Positions 7,246 through 9,758 of a DNA stretch of 9,758 bases are shown here, piece after piece; the first letter of the stretch is position 1; every line of letters starts with the position of its first letter. The position numbers and the translations under genes were made by a program. The stretch is from Candidatus Zixiibacteriota bacterium (GTDB lineage Bacteria > Zixibacteria > MSB-5A5 > CAIYYT01). The notes under the pieces are model-generated. The model saw only the letters and a list, made by a program, of their open reading frames with translations, did no database searches and was not told the origin of the DNA. The DNA lies in assembly GCA_963205155.1 (NCBI GenBank), contig CAUJJY010000030.1, forward strand, positions 1 to 9,758, given 5' to 3'.

Positions 7246-7274
7246 TTGACAAAATCGGGGTCAGTGTCTATTTT
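7246..7274 (+). promoter_or_regulatory. Predicted sigma70-type promoter for the beta-helix gene
   Basis: A consensus -35 element TTGACA (7246-7251) and a -10 element TATTTT (7269-7274) are separated by 17 nt. Transcription would start near 7281, leaving only about 9 nt before the first ATG (7290), or about 24 nt before the next in-frame ATG (7305). Confidence 0.75.
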
Positions 7275-7289
7275 AGGATAGAATTATAA

Positions 7290-9323
7290 ATGAGCGGGGC
7301 CGCTATGGGCTGGCAAAGGGCAAGAGCCCTCTTCATAGTTTCTTTCTGTTTGCAAGTCTTTGTTGTAACAACTACTGCTTCTTTAGCAACGCGCTATGTC
7401 TCTCAATCGGGGACCAGTACGCCGCCTTATACTTCATGGGAGACGGCGGCGTGGTTCGTCGAGAGTGCCAACGAAGTTACATTACCCGGTGACACGATTC
7501 GTATTGCTGCCGGTGATTTCAATGTCGGTTCTCCGATGTACCTCAAAGAGCGAGTGACTATTCTCGGCCAAGGGCAGGATTCTACGAGACTTTACGGATA
7601 TGAGGGCCTACTTTATATGTTCCGAGACCCTGGCGATTCTGTATTCATCAAGGACATTGCCTTTGATGGCGATTCGGCGGACAGAATCATATTCGCTTCA
7701 GTTCCTACCGGCCCGCCCCCCTATCCACAGAAATCGTTGTTTTTTGAAGACTGCTTTTTCACACGATGTCGATTTGATTACATTAATATTGATCAAGGAC
7801 GAGAGTTGGTGGTTCGCAATTGTCATTTCTCCGGATTTGGATACCATGCTATTGTGATCGACGGAGGTGGCATTGGCTATGCCACCGGCACTTACACGAT
7901 CGAGAATTGTATTTTTTTCAGCCTGTCATTTCCCTCGGCAGCGATCAAGTTCAGAGAAGTGGCCGGGCACCGTATCATACGAAACTGCGAGTTCTATCCG
8001 ACTGCGTGGATATTTATCGAGGATGCCAGCTCGCCCGGGAGCATGCATATTGAGAACTGTGCATTTATGACAGCGGCTTTGGGAGGAGCGGCCATTTGGT
8101 GCAATGCTGATTCTTTGAATCTTGTCAATAATTCGTTCTATCGCTTTGATAGATTCACCGACGGGCTAGGCGATTTTGTCCATATTTATCAGCCGTGGCT
8201 CAAGTACGCCAATATCAGTAACAACGTTATCCAAACGCATATGGATAATCCGGCACATATACTGCAGTCCTTTATCGGGTTCTTTGGTACAAGCGATCCT
8301 ATCTTTCCTGAGACGATGATCAAGATTCGCAACAACTGCATCTGGGCGAATCGTCCGTTTGGAATTGATAAATTGTACTCGACACAGTCTGGATTCATCG
8401 AGATAGATTCTCTTTCCGGCAATATCATCGCCGACCCGATGTATGTTGCGCCGCCACCGGAAATTCCGCTCAATAGAATGGTCGCCGGAGACAATATCTT
8501 TGCTGGTCAGATGTATTTCGATACAGATGATCACGACCTGCATCTGCAATATGGTTCTCCGTGCATAGATGCGGGACTACCGACTTTGTTGGATCTTGAC
8601 GACTCGCAGTCCGACATGGGGGCGTATGGCGGTCCGAGGGGAGAAAACTATTCTTATCCTGACTTGCCGCCAAAGCAGCCGGCAAAATTCGAAGGCGTGA
8701 CTACCGCAAATTCGATCGTTCTGCACTGGCTGACCAATACCGAATCTGATCTGTCCCACTATACTCTTTTTCGCGGCACTTCATCAGGGTTTCCCTTGGA
8801 TTCGGGGCATGTCGTGGCTTATGTCCCGCATGACATCGGTTCTTTACCTGGCAACCCCGAGACCGACTCGATGTTTTACGCTATCGAGGATACTACGGTC
8901 ATATTGCATACTAGCTATTTCTATTCGTTGGTTGTCACTGACTACGGAGACAATGTCTCGCCGGTCTCCCCGGAACTCGCTTTCATCGTGACCGACGTCA
9001 AGGATCAGATTGACACGCCGCTGCCGCAGCAATTCGAGTTAATGCAGAATTACCCCAATCCGTTTAATGCAACGACAGCAATTGTGTATAGCCTGCCGAA
9101 TATCGGAGCGCAGCCAGCGTCGGTGAGGATGGTCATTTTCAATGCGATTGGGCAGCAAGTAAGGATGTTGGTTGATCAGGCGCAGTCGCCGGGGAGGCAG
9201 GTCGCTTATTGGGATGGGAATGATGAAGGCGGGAATGCGGTGGCTTCGGGAGTGTATTTTTATTCGTTGAAGGTTTCGGGGGTGGAGTTGGTCAAGAGCC
9301 GGAAGATGGTGGTGGTGAAATAG
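7290..9323 (+). CDS. Exported right-handed parallel beta-helix protein with FN3-like domain and FlgD-Ig/type IX-like C-terminal module
   Basis: A 677-residue exported protein. The signal peptide is about 1-33 (RARALFIVSFCLQVF core, cut near ASLA). Next comes a pectate-lyase-like beta-helix (~34-450): its opening has the 'GDTIRIAAGDF...VTILGQG' pattern, and later coils repeat as 'xxRNCxF/xxENCxF' with stacked cysteines at 155, 178, 207, 233 and 257 (spacing 23-29), then 'RNNCIW' at 347-352. The helix closes with 'GSPCIDAG...SDMGAYGGP' (422-449), a common end of such proteins. A fibronectin-III-like domain (~460-568) and the C-terminal module (QNYPNPFN at 586-593, ending RKMVVVK) follow. The fold suggests polysaccharide binding or cleavage, or adhesion; no catalytic residues can be assigned, so no enzyme activity is claimed. 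The start at 7290 is uncertain: it lies about 9 nt from the predicted transcript start with no SD, and ATG 7305, preceded by GCGGGG, is a good alternative that keeps the signal peptide. Confidence 0.9.
   Translation: MSGAAMGWQRARALFIVSFCLQVFVVTTTASLATRYVSQSGTSTPPYTSWETAAWFVESANEVTLPGDTIRIAAGDFNVGSPMYLKERVTILGQGQDSTRLYGYEGLLYMFRDPGDSVFIKDIAFDGDSADRIIFASVPTGPPPYPQKSLFFEDCFFTRCRFDYINIDQGRELVVRNCHFSGFGYHAIVIDGGGIGYATGTYTIENCIFFSLSFPSAAIKFREVAGHRIIRNCEFYPTAWIFIEDASSPGSMHIENCAFMTAALGGAAIWCNADSLNLVNNSFYRFDRFTDGLGDFVHIYQPWLKYANISNNVIQTHMDNPAHILQSFIGFFGTSDPIFPETMIKIRNNCIWANRPFGIDKLYSTQSGFIEIDSLSGNIIADPMYVAPPPEIPLNRMVAGDNIFAGQMYFDTDDHDLHLQYGSPCIDAGLPTLLDLDDSQSDMGAYGGPRGENYSYPDLPPKQPAKFEGVTTANSIVLHWLTNTESDLSHYTLFRGTSSGFPLDSGHVVAYVPHDIGSLPGNPETDSMFYAIEDTTVILHTSYFYSLVVTDYGDNVSPVSPELAFIVTDVKDQIDTPLPQQFELMQNYPNPFNATTAIVYSLPNIGAQPASVRMVIFNAIGQQVRMLVDQAQSPGRQVAYWDGNDEGGNAVASGVYFYSLKVSGVELVKSRKMVVVK
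9021..9320 (+). other. C-terminal FlgD-Ig/type IX-like sorting module of the beta-helix protein
   Basis: Residues 578-677 carry QNYPNPFN, then a beta-sandwich with 'VRMVIFNAIGQQV', 'VAYWDGNDEGG', 'VASGVYFYSLKV' and the basic RKMVVVK terminus. The same plan occurs at 6701-6976 in the upstream protein (QNFPNPFNP, 'VVWDATDQAG', 'VATGVYLYRL', RKMVLMK). From about 9121 the DNA is strongly G-rich and C-poor on this strand, unlike the rest of the gene. Confidence 0.75.
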
Positions 9324-9367
9324 GGGGCGCGTTAGTTGTGCAATTGGCAGGAGCACGGAGCGCTCAT

Positions 9368-9387
9368 GGGCGCATTGCCATGCGCCC
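9368..9387. repeat. Palindromic element (GGGCGCA / TGCGCCC)
   Basis: A perfect 7-bp stem, 9368-9374 with 9381-9387, around TTGCCA. The extended form (GGGCGCATTGCCATGCGCCCCTAC in pieces: stem, loop, stem, then CTAC) resembles the 'GTAGGGGCG...CGCCCCTAC' palindromes I have seen scattered in many environmental genomes. A related degenerate copy is at 9608-9626. Confidence 0.65.
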
Positions 9388-9417
9388 CTACGCGGGATGG
9401 TCGCGCTTTTCCTGCGA

Positions 9418-9445
9418 TGTCAGGAGCGCAGGGCTCCTGACCTAC
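9418..9445. repeat. 28-bp palindromic repeat, copy 1 of 2
   Basis: It forms a perfect 9-bp stem GTCAGGAGC (9419-9427) / GCTCCTGAC (9433-9441) around a 5-nt loop and ends in CTAC. It matches 9715-9742 in the same orientation at 27 of 28 positions; the one difference is in the loop (A9430 versus G9727). Confidence 0.85.
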
Positions 9446-9451
9446 AAGTTA

Positions 9452-9468
9452 TCGCGCCTTTGGCGCGA
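9452..9468. repeat. Palindromic element (TCGCGCC / GGCGCGA)
   Basis: A perfect 7-bp stem with a TTT loop, 7 nt after the 28-bp repeat. A smaller CCCGC/GCGGG hairpin (9480-9484 with 9489-9493) follows closely. Confidence 0.55.
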
Positions 9469-9528
9469 CTGGGCGCAGCCCCGCAAAGGCGGGAACTTTG
9501 ACATGCTGCGCCACTACGAACAACTCAC

Positions 9529-9555
9529 AGATTCTTCGCTGCGCTCAGAATGACA
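9529..9555. repeat. Widespread dispersed repeat type ('ATTCTTCGCTGCGCTCAGAA' element)
   Basis: The 9531-9551 core has terminal arms ATTCT and AGAAT around CGCT/GCGCT. On the complementary strand this element reads as the 'HSERSEES / ILSAAKNL' type peptide that recurs as spurious small proteins in environmental genomes. It is enclosed by the inverted arms GAACTTTG (9493-9500) and CAAAGTTC (9554-9561). Confidence 0.65.
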
Positions 9556-9607
9556 AAGTTCGAGTTTTTCAGTGGGTCAGTTCGCATGGATGACGGAATC
9601 AGTAGAC

Positions 9608-9626
9608 GGGCGCACTGACCGCGCCC
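9608..9626. repeat. Palindromic element (GGGCGC / GCGCCC)
   Basis: A perfect 6-bp stem, 9608-9613 with 9621-9626, around ACTGACC. The loop sequence is itself the reverse complement of GGTCAGT at 9575-9581, so alternative foldings compete. Confidence 0.5.
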
Positions 9627-9657
9627 CTGCGGATTCGTTTCGTTAGTGTGAGATATG

Positions 9658-9679
9658 ACCCACCGTTCCGGTGGGGGAC
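9658..9679. repeat. 22-bp palindromic repeat element, copy 2 of 2
   Basis: Identical to 7211-7232 in the same orientation, with the 7-bp CCCACCG/CGGTGGG hairpin. The flanks differ at once on both sides, so the repeat unit is exactly the palindrome plus a few G/A/C bases. Confidence 0.8.
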
Positions 9680-9683
9680 AGGC

Positions 9684-9701
9684 GTTCGACTGAAGTCGAA
9701 C
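9684..9701. repeat. Palindromic element (GTTCGACT / AGTCGAAC)
   Basis: A perfect inverted repeat with 8-bp arms and a 2-nt centre, more realistically a 7-bp stem with a TGAA loop. It lies 4 nt after the 22-bp element, so the two may form one composite repeat. Confidence 0.55.
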
Positions 9702-9714
9702 CCACAAGAAATGG

Positions 9715-9742
9715 TGTCAGGAGCGCGGGGCTCCTGACCTAC
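9715..9742. repeat. 28-bp palindromic repeat, copy 2 of 2
   Basis: The second copy of the GTCAGGAGC/GCTCCTGAC element (stem 9716-9724 with 9730-9738), 297 bp after the first, in the same orientation and with one loop substitution. Confidence 0.85.
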
Positions 9743-9758
9743 TAAGCTGGATCCCCGC

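Larger units (their letters stand above)
9324..9758. repeat. Gene-free intergenic tail densely packed with short palindromes
   Basis: No credible gene lies in these 435 bp. At least eight separate short inverted repeats with 5-9 bp stems fill it, at 9368-9387, 9419-9441, 9452-9468, 9480-9493, 9608-9626, 9658-9679, 9684-9701 and 9716-9738. Looser arms pair over longer distances (9493-9500 with 9554-9561; 9575-9581 with 9614-9620). The region looks like a landing zone for dispersed palindromic repeats. None has a convincing T-tract, so I assign no terminator for the beta-helix gene. Confidence 0.7.

Noticed and set aside
9338..9553. A plus-strand 71-codon open frame in the tail region
   Set aside because: It crosses four hairpin elements and has no ribosome binding site or recognisable motif.
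9525..9707. A minus-strand open frame ending in 'NFVILSAAKNL'
   Set aside because: This peptide is the familiar by-product of a dispersed DNA repeat and the frame runs through several palindromes. It is not a credible protein.
9324..9758. Possible CRISPR array because of recurring palindromic units
   Set aside because: Only two copies of any one unit occur, with irregular spacing and other repeat types between. There are no regular spacers and no cas genes; the Cas4-like protein at 1147-2412 is far away and better explained as a stand-alone nuclease.

Overview
The window is about 9.8 kb of moderate-GC bacterial DNA in which every credible gene lies on the + strand. Two secreted proteins end in the 'QNxPNPFN' C-terminal module typical of FCB-group bacteria (Bacteroidetes/Chlorobi relatives, Zixibacteria, Calditrichaeota, Marinimicrobia and others). 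One of them also has a dockerin-like segment with the 'GDxNxNG...EIADAV' / 'SDxNADG...DLVYLLR' pattern that I associate with candidate phylum Zixibacteria. An uncultured Zixibacteria-like organism is my best guess. That is inference from motifs, not a search result.

Layout. (1) Positions 1-1145 hold the C-terminal part of an AarF/UbiB (ABC1) atypical kinase, cut by the left edge. (2) One base later, at 1147-2412, is a stand-alone RecB/Cas4/AddB-type PD-(D/E)XK nuclease with a complete four-cysteine iron-sulfur set and an extra C-terminal region; the two genes look translationally coupled. (3) A 304-bp gap carries a weak terminator-like hairpin, a strong sigma70-type promoter (TTGACT-16-TATATT) and a leader of about 147 nt with inverted repeats. 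(4) Positions 2717-6979 encode a 1420-residue exported multidomain protein: signal peptide, DUF4114-like domain, eight cysteine-patterned Ig-like repeats, cohesin-like domain, dockerin-like pair of calcium loops, a second beta-rich domain and a FlgD-Ig/type-IX-like C-terminal module. (5) Positions 6980-7289 hold two strong hairpins, the second a very good terminator, then dispersed palindromic repeats and a second strong promoter. (6) Positions 7290-9323 encode a 677-residue exported right-handed beta-helix protein with a fibronectin-III-like domain and the same kind of C-terminal module. (7) Positions 9324-9758 contain no credible gene but a dense cluster of at least eight short palindromes, two of which recur within the window.

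How it fits together: the first two genes are ordinary intracellular functions (quinone/lipid-associated kinase-like protein; DNA processing) and have no obvious link to the last two. The last two each have their own promoter and appear to be cell-surface or secreted proteins that share an export/anchoring module. The least routine elements are the cysteine-rich repeat giant with cohesin-like and dockerin-like parts in one chain, the nuclease with its C-terminal extension, and the palindromic-repeat nest whose elements bracket the beta-helix gene. I found no CRISPR array, tRNA, rRNA, transposase or recognisable defence island.
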